Assembly: GCA_000727475.1 (NCBI GenBank)
Contig: KL647288.1
Coordinates: 690,699-754,698, forward strand
Reading direction: 5' to 3'
Length of the DNA stretch: 64,000 nt
Origin: Sarcocystis neurona
Lineage: Eukaryota > Apicomplexa > Conoidasida > Eucoccidiorida > Sarcocystidae
In this document: piece after piece, positions 24,801 through 36,800 of the stretch
Layout of the letters: every line of letters starts with the position of its first letter
Numbering within the stretch: the first letter of the stretch is position 1
The notes under the pieces: model-generated
Database searches by the model: none
What the model saw: the letters and a program-made list of their open reading frames with translations, nothing else
Told to the model about the DNA's origin: nothing
Position numbers and translations under genes: made by a program

Positions 24801-27800
24801 GGTGACAGCTGCACGTGCAGAGAGATGAAACAAAAAACAGAAGGACACGTTTCTAGGCAGGCTGGTCCTTCCACCTTCTTAGCAGAATGCGTAGTGGTGC
24901 GTGCACTCCGTAAAATAACGTGCACTGCAGGTGTCGCGTGATTATCTTTTCAACAGCCGGTGGTAAGCACATACGTTTTTCGAATTAACCAAAGTAAGCT
25001 GTGGGACAAGGATACATTGGGAACGTGACAACCACAGACAGATTTCTATAAACACGTGAGGGGGCACGTGACTTTAGACACACGAGTTTCGCCCGTGAAA
25101 CCGACTGCACGCACCGGCCGGGGGACCGAGAAGGGGGACGCACGCGGCGTTGCGTATGGAAAGGAAATTTTTCATCAGTTACTTTTTGCGGGAGACACTT
25201 CTTTTTGTGTGTGTGCACACACGCGTCGGATGTTTCTGTACGCGCGTAGGTTTCAGTGAGAGCATGTCTGTAGATTCACACAACATAATTACGCACATGT
25301 ACCCGGCAATATATTGTAGCAGGAACTCCCCTACGGTACGGCTCGCTGCAGAAGTGCGTATGTTCACGTTGTGAAGTGTAGATGCATATGTGTGTCAATA
25401 AAAGCATATAAGAGACGGCGGTGAAGGACGTTTCTGCTGCTCGTGCATGTATCCGGGTAGCGCTGCTTACACACTACGGCGACAACAGGTGCAGATCGAC
25501 ATCGCCTTTAAGCGTTGTCGTTGTGGGTGAAGGTAAAAACAGGAAGGCAGGGTCACCGAAGAAGCTACACGTGAGGGGATGCATATATGCCTGCGTACAC
25601 CTAGAAGCGGCGTTGCTTCGGTGACTGTGTGCATCCCACTTCTAGGGAGACCGCCTGAGTCGAGCTGAATATCGCGCCCGCGTGCAGCGGGAACGGGAGC
25701 GGCGAATTTACGTGGGATCTCTCGGTCCGACAACAACCGCAGAAGACATAGCGCTGCTTTTTGCTACCTTCGGGACGGTAAAAGATGTCATTTTCCCCAG
25801 GCGAGACGACGACGGAGAGCAGGATCGTACAAGGAGATACTGCTTTGTCGAGTTTACCACAAAAGAAGCTGCAGTGAGTGAAAAAGCAACTTTCTTGATA
25901 AACTCTACACACGTCGAGATGCTTGTGCAGTATGTGTATTCTTTGCGTCTGGGTGTGTGTGTAGCTGTATCTTTCTCTCTCTCAATATATATGTGTGTAT
26001 GTTCACATACACACACAGAGGTGCTTGTCATCCGATGTACGTAGAGAAATAAATCTCTGTTCGTTTCTACCTCTCTCTGTCGATAGGCACAAGTTCAGCG
26101 TTATCGTATCTGAATCACTAAGTACACGCGCACGAGAAAATCCTTTCTCAATGCATGGTACAAAGCAGCAAGACCTTGTGCTGCATGCACCGGAAAAGTC
26201 CACGGAAGAAGCACGACCTTTGTGCAAGTGCAAAGGCTGCATAGCTGTTGAAAACGACGAGGAGGCAATTGGACGTTTGGGAAGAAACAAACAGGGGGGC
26301 ATCATGCGTATATGAAATAGTGCCTGACCGCGCAGAGGGAGTCGCACACTGTTTTGTGTGCAGCAGTGATGATTATGTGCCTGGAACACGTGGGGAGGTT
26401 TGCAGCTGCGAGGTATAATGTAGAAAATACATGAGGGAATAGACACCAGAATTTAGAAAAAAGAGGTCGGAACGGGATTGCATATCTGAATTCTGTCCGC
26501 GCTTACATATATATATCGACTGAACTAGAAAATTCGTACGACAGAGGATGCTTGAAAAAAATGTAGAGGTGTGTCACACACACACACATAGAGCAGGTAG
26601 ACAATCCTATAAGAGGCGACGTAAACCGGAAGAAGTCGCATCACTAGCTTCTTATTCGTGTGCAACCGAAACTGCTGAAGGAGATTTGGACTGCTGGGGG
26701 AAGCAGTGCAGTACGAGTGAGTCCAAAAAGCGGCTACGTGTGCGCCTGATGTAGATGAAAAGAAAGCAGAAGAAGAAAGCGACATTCGGAGGAGTGACCG
26801 AGACAACAAATGCAGGGGAGAGCAATTGAAGGAAGGTGACGAGTTCTCGCGCCGGTGGAGGGAGGATAGTGAACAGAGAAGCCGCCATGCAGACCGCGTC
26901 ACTGCATGCAGGCTCTTGTACGGGTGAAACCTGATACATCTGCGAAGAGACAGATGGAGTATAGTCGCATGCAGAGAGGGATGTGAGTGAAGGCGTGTAG
27001 ATGGTACAGATGTACACCCACGTACTGAAGACTTTTTCAAGTGCTGCCGCAGGTATACACAAGACTACAGAGAATTGAAAAGCAGATTTTGCAGCGGTGC
27101 ACAGAGCAGTGTGTGACAAGCCTAGAAACCGGGCAAGGAGAAGAAGAATGAGGAGGATGGATGGGAGGGGGGGAGCGGGTGTCGCTGGAAAAAAAAAAGA
27201 GCGACTTCCTGTGTGGCAATCGCAGATGTCTGGAGGACAGGCGCTTGAAGGAGAGAGTGTGGATTCGCAGCAGCTGTAGACATTTGTGAAAATACAATTG
27301 TAGCTTTATTTGTATGGGGTGCAGGGGGGTGTGTGGAGAATGCAACGAGCGTAGAAAAGTGGCCACACAAACAAATCGGCAATGTGAAATGTATGTGTTT
27401 TTCTGTGCGTGTATACAACGAGGTGTGGAGAAGTGCTTCTGCAGAAAATATGTGTATCTGTGGACAAACAAGTGAAGATACGGTGCTGCACACTGTGTAG
27501 TACAGACGCCGTAGATACACCCAGAGGAAGGTTGGAAAGGAAAAAAATTCAGAAAGGTAGAAATTGGGAAAACCAGTGCACACGTGTGCAACGCAGTTGA
27601 GAGAAGCATTGCTTCAATTCTGCATACATCTATTTATATATATATACGACGGTGTATATATAATATATATATATATACACACGCATGTAGGAGTGCAGGC
27701 ACGCGCGAGTCCATTCATATATATGTATACGTATATATATATAAAATATATATATATATATGCATATATATATATATATATACACGCATGCGGGAGTGCA

Positions 27801-30800
27801 GGCACGCGCGAGTCCATTCATATATATGTATACATATATATATAAAATATATATATATATGTAGGCGTACAAGGTTGTCGGAGGAGGCGTGTGGAAGAAC
27901 TTACCAAGGCCCTTGGTTTTCTGTGCAAATACACGCGAAGGTTTGTAAACGTGTGTGGACGGGGGAGTCTCAACTTTTCTTCGTGTGACGCGACACAAAG
28001 ACGCTTGGATATTTCCTGGTATGTGTATGTGATGACTCTTCATTGGTTTTGAATATGGATGGGGGCACATATATATATATATATATACTCGTACATATAT
28101 GTATGTATATGTATGCCGTTTTACCTCCGTCCACTTGTACGTCGGTGCGTACCAGCAGCTATTGCATACGCATTTACCGCTACGTCGCTTCTGTTGGCGA
28201 GTGACGCTGTTCACACAACGACCTTCTACAAATGATTGTATACAAAAAATACATATGTGTGACTACACATGTGTATGGATGTGTCTCTGGCTGGCGAAGA
28301 AGGGTGCCTCTGTGGTTCGACACGCACACACCCACACAAACACACCTCTGCAAACGTCTGCCGGGGCTGCCGTAGCGCTGGTGTGGGGCTAGGAAGCAGA
28401 CACGTGCTGTGGAAGTTCTTGCTTCAGGAGATCTGCTTCTTCTAAAAGAAGAGACTGAAACGTGTCTAGAGACCCTTTATCCACTGCTCGTGTCTAGCTG
28501 CCAGTCCGTCGCGTGCCTCACAGACAAGGGGACGCCACGTGAGCAGACCTCTTCGAACAAATTGGGACGCACATGTGTGTGCGTCTGTGTGCAGCTGTAA
28601 ATTGACAAGAACAGATGCAGACAACGTGCGCATGCGTTTGTCTGTCTCCCTTCCTCTTCCGCAAAAGACACACATATATCATATATATATATATATATGT
28701 ACCTGTACGTGCGTCTCTCTACTTAAGCTTTACTCTCTCTCTCACTCTGTACACATGTGTATACATATGTGTACACACTGGTGCGTGTGCTGCCGTCCAC
28801 CGCCTGACTTTTACTATCTGCAGGAAGCAGCTGCCGCGACAATGGACCGATTTTCTCTGAAAGGACGGATGATTCGTGTCGCCAGACCTGCCACGTTCAG
28901 CAGCAACGGCAGCAGCAGCCGTAGCCGGGCCCACGCAGAAGGAGAAGGCAGGAGAGAAGCAGACGGTGCTCCACGGCCGGTGATGTATATGAGGAGACCC
29001 GTGGTATGTCTGGTAGACGCAGGGGTCTGCATCTCTGGAACAAAATATGGTCCTGGCAATTCAGTGAACACATTCCTTGTGTAGCCATGTGTATTTGTGT
29101 GTGAGTCTTTTCCTGCAGATAGATGGAAAACACGTTATAGGTCGGTGTGTGTATGTCTGTGTGTGGCTGACGAAAACGCAAAGAAGAAAAGAAGCTGGGG
29201 ATGAAGCGAAGCCGAAACAGTGCGATAGACGCTTATGCGGAGAGCCACGCATGCATGATTATATATGTAGACACAGGCGTATATCTGACTGTGTCCGTAG
29301 ACACAGGCATGTTGACGATGTATGTAGACAGAGGTATATTGACTATCTTTGTGGACACAAGTATATCGGCTACGTATAGAGGAACAGACATGTATTTGAC
29401 TACGTGTGTGGACACAGGCATATATCTGCTTATGTGTGTAGACACGGGTATTTTCATTATGTGTGTAGACACAGGTGTATATGTGACTACGTGAATCCAG
29501 AGAAGTAAAGCGTGTGAACACGCGTGCGTAGACCAGGGGCACCCTGAACCGAGTAAACAAGATAACTATCCATGTATATAGAGGCATACGTAGGTACATA
29601 TATATACAAATATATACACATGTGTATATGTGTGTATGTATGTATGTGTATGTATGTAAAGACGGAAGGATTGACAGAAGAATAGGTAGCTCTGCGTGAG
29701 TACGTGCGTGGTGATGTGTGCCTGTGTCTGCGGGGAGAGAACAACGAAGGTAAATATTGCGGATGTAGAACCGCGTGTGCTGCTGCTGTTGCAGGCCGCA
29801 GCGAGGCATGTGGGGAAGAAACACTGCTGCTGCTGTGGCTACTGCTGTGGCTGCTGCTGCGAACCGCTGCAACCGCTGCTGCGCAGAGTCAACGTAACAT
29901 ATATCAGCCTGCGTACAAAGTGAAAGAGTTTTCTCAGCCGTGTTTGCTCAGGGCGGGTTGTCCCACGTCCACACGTATACGTGCACATGTGTTTCTAGGG
30001 AGGAAAACACGTAGGCGCTTTGCGTGGATGTGCGTACGCCCACTGCCATATATATATATATATGCGTATGTATAGATGTGAGTTTGCGTTTGTTTCCCTT
30101 TTAAATGAAAACAATCATGCATATGGAACTCATTTCACGGCTGGCTCACCCCGGACCGATGTGATATCTTGCGAATGTGCTGCTGTTGCTGCACGCAAGC
30201 GCATTGTTCTTTCTTCTGCTGTTTCTTCTATCTAATGCGGCGTTTGCTACCTCTGCTGCTGCTGTCGAATTCCCCCGTCGCCGACGGGGACTCAAACTAC
30301 TGCTGATATTTCTGCTCTGTTGCTGCGACTGCTAACACAGCTGTTGTTGCTAATGCTGCCGCTGCTGCTAATGCTGCTGCTAGTGCTGCCGTGGCTGCCG
30401 TTGCTGTTGGTGCTGCTGCGAATGCTGCTAATGCTGCTGCTGCTGCTAATGCTGCTAGTGCTGCCGTTGCTGCTAATGCCGCTAATGCTGCTGCTAATGC
30501 TGCTGCTAGTGCTGCTGCTAATGCTGCTGCTAGTGCTGCTGCTAATGCTGCTGTTAGTGCTGCTGCTAGTGCTGCTGCTAATGCTGCCAGTGCTGCTGCT
30601 GGTGCTAGTGCTGCCGCTGCTGCTAACGCTGCTGTTGTTGCTGCTAATGCTACAGTTGCTGCAGCTGCTGCTAATGCTGCTGTTGCTGCTAATACTGCCG
30701 TTGCTGATAGCGCAGCTGTGACTGCTGGTGCTGCTAATGCTGCTATTGCTGCTGATGCTACAGTTGCTGCAGCTGCTGCTAATGCTGCTGTTGCTGCTAA

Positions 30801-33800
30801 TGCTACAGTTGCTGCAGCTGCTGCCAGTGCTGCTGTTACTGCTAATGCTGCTGTTGCTGCCGTTGTTGCTGCTGCAGCCAATGCTGCTAGCGCAGCTGTG
30901 GCTGCTGGTGCTGCTAATGCTGCTGTTGCTGCTAATGCTACAGTTGCTGCAGCTGCTGGTAATGCTGCTGTTGCTACCGTTGTTGCTGCTGCAACCAATG
31001 CTGCTAGCGCAGCTGTGGCTGCTGTTGCTGCCGTTGCTGCTGCTGCTGGTGCTGCCGTGGCTAATGCAACTGCTGTCGATGTTCGTGCGCCTGCCAATGC
31101 GCTTGCTGTTGCTGCTCATATTGCTGCAGCTGTTGTTGTTGCCAATACCGCTGCTGGTGTTGCTAGTACTGCCGTTGCTGCTGCTAACGCTGTCGTTGCT
31201 GCTGCTGTTGCTAACACTGTTGCTGTTGCTAGTGCTGCTGCTGCTGCTAACGCTGCTGCTGCTGTTGCTAATGCTCCCATTGCTGCTGCTGTCACCAACA
31301 CTATTGCTTTTCGTAGTGCTGCTGTTGCTGCTGCTAGGCTGCTGCTAGTGCTGCTGCTGTTGTTGCTAATGCTGCCGTTGCTGCTGATGTTGCTAACACT
31401 ATTGCTGTTCGTAGGGCTGCTGTTAGTGCTGCTGCTAGTGCTGCTGCTGCTGTTGCTAATGCTGCTGCTGCTGCTAACGCTGCTGCTACTGCTAATGCTG
31501 CTGTTGCTGCTAGTGCCGCTTTTGCCGCTGCTAATGCTGCTGCCAATGTTGCTGCTGTTGCTGCTGCTAATGCTGCTGCCGTTGCTGCTACGGGTGCTGT
31601 TGCTGTTGCTGCTGCTAGTGATGCCGCTGGTGCTGCGAGTGCTGCTGATGTGCCTGTTGCATGCAGCGCACACAGACGGGTCTTTTTGGCATCGCGCCGT
31701 ACCATCAGTTCGCCAGCAGAGAAGAAGCAGGTGGCTCCCGCAACACCTGCAGCTGCAGCAGTAGCAAGAATAGCAGCAACAGCAGCTGCCAGAGGTGTAG
31801 CACCACAGACAGGCAGACCCGCAGCAAGCAGAGCAACGGCAGGCTCAGCCAGCGCGACACGAGCAGCAGGGCCGGCAGCACCCGCACGACAAAAGAAGCA
31901 ACAGCAGTCGTAGAAGAAGCAATGGCAGCAGCAGGAGATGCAACAGCAGTAGTAAGAGAATCACTGGTGGAATGGGAGATGCAGAAGCGGTAGTACGAGA
32001 AGCAGTAGCAATAGTGGGAGAAGCAGTACCAGTAGGAGGAGAAACAAGAGCAGCATCCCCAGCAGCAGCAGAAAGAGCCGCGCCGCGCCAGGAGGAGCAG
32101 CAAGAGCAAGAGCAGAAACAAGAAGAACAGCAGCGGCGATGCGGCGAGAGAGCAGGTGAACTGGCAAGCAAGAGTAAGACCTACTCAGAAAAAAAAGAGG
32201 AGCACCTTCACGAGCAGCAGCAGCAGCAGCCATTCCCCGCACACGAGCGGCAGCCCCCCCATGCAGCAACAGCAGTGTCAGATGCTGTTGCAGCAACACG
32301 ACAACACGACGGGCGGCAGGAGCAGCAACGGGCCGAGCAGCAGCAACTGCAAAAGATGAGCCGCAGCAGGACCGCCGAGATTAGCAGCAGCAGCAGTGTA
32401 GGAACAGCAGTAGGAGAATTCGAAGTATGGGCGTGCACATGCCAGAGAAGGAAGAAGCAGCAGGGGCAGCAGCAGTCACACACACACACACACATGAGGT
32501 TGCAGGCGCAGCAGCAAGGGTTTAGAAGTGGCGGTACTAACCAAAGCTTGAGGAAGGTAGCACACGCAGGTTGCACGTGCAGACAAAAATCTTCGAAGAA
32601 GCACCTGTGCGAAGGAAAAAAGAGCAGCAGCAGGAGCAGCTGGAGAGGAGCCAGACGCACACGGGACAGAAGAGAAGACAGCAGCATTCTGCCAGAGGAG
32701 CGCACAGCAGTGACAATCTTGCTTGTTGTATATACGTGTAAGTGTGCATGCATTTATACATACATATATGCATAGATGCGTACTCGTTTCACTATATATC
32801 TACTTATATATTGTAAGTGTTGCATAAATGTCCGTTGTGTATGTATGTATGTATATATATCTATACATATATATGCTACATGCAGGTGTATATATATGTA
32901 GGTACGTGTATGTACGTTCAAAGAAGTGTAAGTAGTCCATTTCATTGGACGCTGGTTTTCTTCCACGTATTTGAAGGAGATAAAAAGTGAACTCCCGTAA
33001 GTGGTCGCCCAAATAGAAGGAAATTTCTGCGTCGTTTTCCCCCTGCCCATATCTGTGTAGAAGGGGACGTGTTGATATATGTGTGCATGTATGTGTGTGC
33101 CTCTATATTGCATGCAAGTGGGTAGTGGGAGAGTGTCTCGCACACCACACACCTATCTATCCGTCGTCTGTCTATATATATATATATATATTTGCGCGTC
33201 TGTCTTTATCTGCCCATATAGTTGTTTCTCAATTTTTTTACCTCCCTATGTATATACACACACGCACACACACAGGCAATAGGTATAAATATGTAGGTAT
33301 TTACCTGCATGCATTTTCTTGCATGTCCTGTGTTGACACGTATATATATATGTGTGTGTCTGCATGCACGTGCGCGTTTGCATGCAGACTCCCGCAGTCG
33401 TCGAGAGGGCTCCCGTGTTGCGCGCGTGTGCAACTTACCGGAGGGATTTTACGAGCCCGAAATCAAGGTAAATGGCCTTTTTATTTTTCTCTTCTTTTTT
33501 TCGCCGGTCGATTCCTCTCAACCTCTTCAGAGAGGCAGCCAAAGACAGAGACACCTACCCTATAGACGTACAGCACAATATAAACATACATATAAACCTA
33601 TATATGTGTATAGAGTATGTACATGTGTCCACGCCAACCCTATATACACAGATGTATACGTATATATATGCATACGTCTGTGTATATTTATATATATGTA
33701 TATACATATCCATTATATGTTATCGTACATGTATCATACATATATCTGTATATATATATATGTACATAGACTACGTGTCAACTTACTATATATGTACATA

Positions 33801-36800
33801 TATTTATATCTCCTCTCTGTCTGTCTCTTTTTCTCTGTATATATATATATATATTTGCAAATAGATTACATAGGTTGAGTAAACGTCGACTCGATATGTG
33901 TGCTTTTTCCTTTCCTTCTCCGTGTGTCTTCACGTGTTATACGAACTTCCACCTAGAAGATTACCCCATCATACATCGAAACATATATATGTACGAACCC
34001 TGTCTTTTTTGGCCGCCTGCCGTGGGGGGGTGACGTCACTTTCTGCATTTCATCCTCCATATATATATAGACGTATGTACGTGTGTGTGTACATATAGAG
34101 GTATATATGTACCTCCGCGCATGTCGCCCGGTCTCTTTTGCTCCGTACACATCCGTAACTGCCTGTGTACCTATATTGATGTATACGTGTGCTTTTCTCT
34201 CCTTCCGTATATGCGTGTCTATCGATCTGTAAAGCCATACACATATATTTACATATTTGTTTTTCTCTGTCTCCTTCTCCGTATCTTCCTAGCCCTTCTC
34301 TTCTCTCACTGTATATGTGCACTTATGTACGTCTGTTTTCTCAGTACGTATTCGTGTCTATCACCCTACTTATCCATATCTAAATGCTTGCCCGTCTCTA
34401 TCTCCGTCTCTCACTATACATGTGTGTTTTTGTATATTTTTGCTTCTTCGCTCTCCGTAGGCGTCCGTGTCTATCCATGCGGGCCTTTACGTCTTCTCTT
34501 CTCGGAGCTGTCTACCGGCTTATCTCTCTGTGCATGCGTAAATATATACGTGGGTTTGTCCCGTGTCCCTCCACATATATTTCTATATTTCTGTCTTCCT
34601 TTCTGCGTATATCCGTCTGTCTATCTGTTCGTCCGTCTCTTTTCCTCTCTCCATACATATATATATATATATGTATATACTTGCCCCTCTGCTTTTCTCC
34701 GTCCATATCCGTGTTTCTCTGAACATATGTATTTGTATGTGTGTGTCTTCACCGCGTTGCTGTTTTCCGTGAGTTTCTCTCTCTATTTCCACATTTCTGT
34801 CTGCCCATCGTTGGTTTTCTCTCGACTCGTAAAAGAGACGTTTTTCCGAGCGTGTCCGTGTCCGTATGGGTGCCGCCTGCTGTCACCGTTGCTCTGCATG
34901 CCTATATCTCCGTGTCTGTGTGTGTGTGTGTGTCTGACGCTGTCTCTCCGGCGCAGCAAATTTTTGACGTTTTCGGGCCAATCATGGACATCGACTTCAA
35001 CCCAGCTCGGAGAGAGGCCCTGGTTCATTTCTTCGACCGCGCTCATGCAAACTCCGCCGTCGCCACCATGCATGGCTTCCTCATAGGCGGTGGGAACTCC
35101 GCACAGCAGCAACAGCAGCAGTGGCACCACCAGCAGCGGTAGCTTCAGGAGCGGTAGCACCAGTAGCTTCAACAGCAACGGCAGTAGCTTCAACACCAAC
35201 GACAATAGCTTCAGCAGCAACGGCAGTAGCTTCAACAGCAACGGCAGTAGCATCACCATCATCAGCACCACCAGCAGCACCAGCACCAGCAGCAGCAGCA
35301 CCAGCACCAGCAGCAGCAGCACCAGCACCAGCAGCAGCAGCACCAGCACCAGCTGCAGCAGCACCAGCACCAGCAGCAGCAGCACCAGCACCAGCTGCAG
35401 CAGCACCAGCACCAGCTGCAGCACCAGCAGCAGCACGAACTGCGTTTCCGCTCCGTTCGTTTTTTGACGGCGTGCTGCGTCTCTCTCTAGCGCGGGTCTC
35501 TTTTCTGTGCGGACTTGTTCATCTCTTTGAGTTCTCTTCTTTTTCTCCCCAGTTGTTTTCTTTCTTTCCCTTCCGTTCTTCTTCCCTCTTCGTCTGCTGC
35601 TGCTTTGCGTCTTTCTCCCAGCCCCGAACTCGCGTGTCGTTGTCCCTCTCTTCGTCTGCCAGCACTGCTCCCGCGGCCACAGTCTCTTTTCCTCTACTCT
35701 TTTCTTCCGGAAATGACACACACTTCCTCCCACGTCCAGAGTCTCCCCCTCTCTTCCCGGACTTCCTAATTCTCCCCTTTTCTCTTGAGTGCGTCTTTCT
35801 CGTCTTCCGTCTCGTATGTTCGTGCTTCCGCCTGTCTAACGTCTCTCCAAACGCATGCGAAGAAAAGTCAGAGTTTTAAAGAAAAGAAGAAGACGAGAGG
35901 ATACAAAGAGGACGGAAAGGAGAAGAAAGGAAGAGACGTGGGGAAGTGAAGACGTAGCAAGAGAGCTGCCCCGGCCAAGAGCGCCAGCCTTCCTGCGACT
36001 CACTGCGGAAGCAGACGCCGCCGCAGCTGCTCGCACTTCCCTGGCCCTGCGCCACAAGGCAAAATATCCAAAAAGGAGAGTAGTACGAGGGACCGCGTGA
36101 CACAGGAGCTGCTGGACCGTATATTCATCTGTTTCTTCACTTTTCTCTCTGGTGTACATTCGCAGTCTGCCACGCGTCTCTCTTCTTCTTCTGCATGACG
36201 AGCGAGGTTGCTTCGTTTTCCCGCTCTGCTGCATGCACCGCTCGTCCCTCTTTTTACTTCGCTCTCGATAATGCACTTCTGTCTATTTCCGCTTGTCTCT
36301 CTGGCATACTTACCTCTTTTTTCACTTCTTTCTTTAATATACTTCTCCGTCTTTGCACCTCTCTCTTTGACATATTTCCCCTATTTTCATTTCTTTCTCT
36401 TTTCTGTGTCGATGTGAATGAGTGTCCACGTCTATGCGTGTCTCGCTGTGTCTCGCCTACTCTGCGTCTCTGGACCCCACACCTGCGGTGGGATCGCCAT
36501 TCTTCGAAAGCAGAGTGGAGCCCTTTTTTCTTCTCCTTTCGGTTTTCCGCATGCATGTGCACGCGTCTGTCTCGCGCTGTATCCTGGAGGCGCATGCACG
36601 CCCGTCTCGCATGCACGCGCGTGCAAATGCGGAAGCATGCAAACTTGTACAAAGGAATCCACACGCATATTTAAGCGTCGTTGTGCATGTGCAGGGGCGC
36701 GTGCACACGCATGCGCATGCAAGCTTGTCTTGCGCGCACGAGAAAATTTACTTGTTTCTTGCGGGCGTGAGTTTCCTGGGGACGCGTTCGCTCCGTCTCT

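Larger units (their letters stand above)
11550..25600. other. Repeat-poor chromosomal segment
   Basis: About 14 kb almost without microsatellites or CAG/CTG arrays (exceptions: a short AT run near 14842 and patches near 16430-16660). No long open frame stands out. Despite this it holds the dynamin start exon and several small RS/charged exons that fit the splicing factor. It also carries two degenerate tandem duplications (see 16881 and 17721). The change in composition at both ends is sharp. It resembles the feature-poor segments described in Eimeria tenella. Confidence 0.65.

Noticed and set aside
30391..31764. 457-residue Ala-rich open frame (and Ser/Ala frames opposite)
   Set aside because: Several frames on both strands are open together because GCN triplets contain no stops. 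It lies between two exons that join in frame without it.
34085..35086. 333-residue frame rich in Ser, Tyr, Val and Cys
   Set aside because: Only its last 43 or so residues (after the acceptor at 34956) match RRM2; the rest is pyrimidine-rich intron read through.
35121..35879. 252-residue Ala/Pro frame
   Set aside because: Translation of the CAG/CAC array and the C/T-rich intron after the RRM2 exon; phases show it is intronic.
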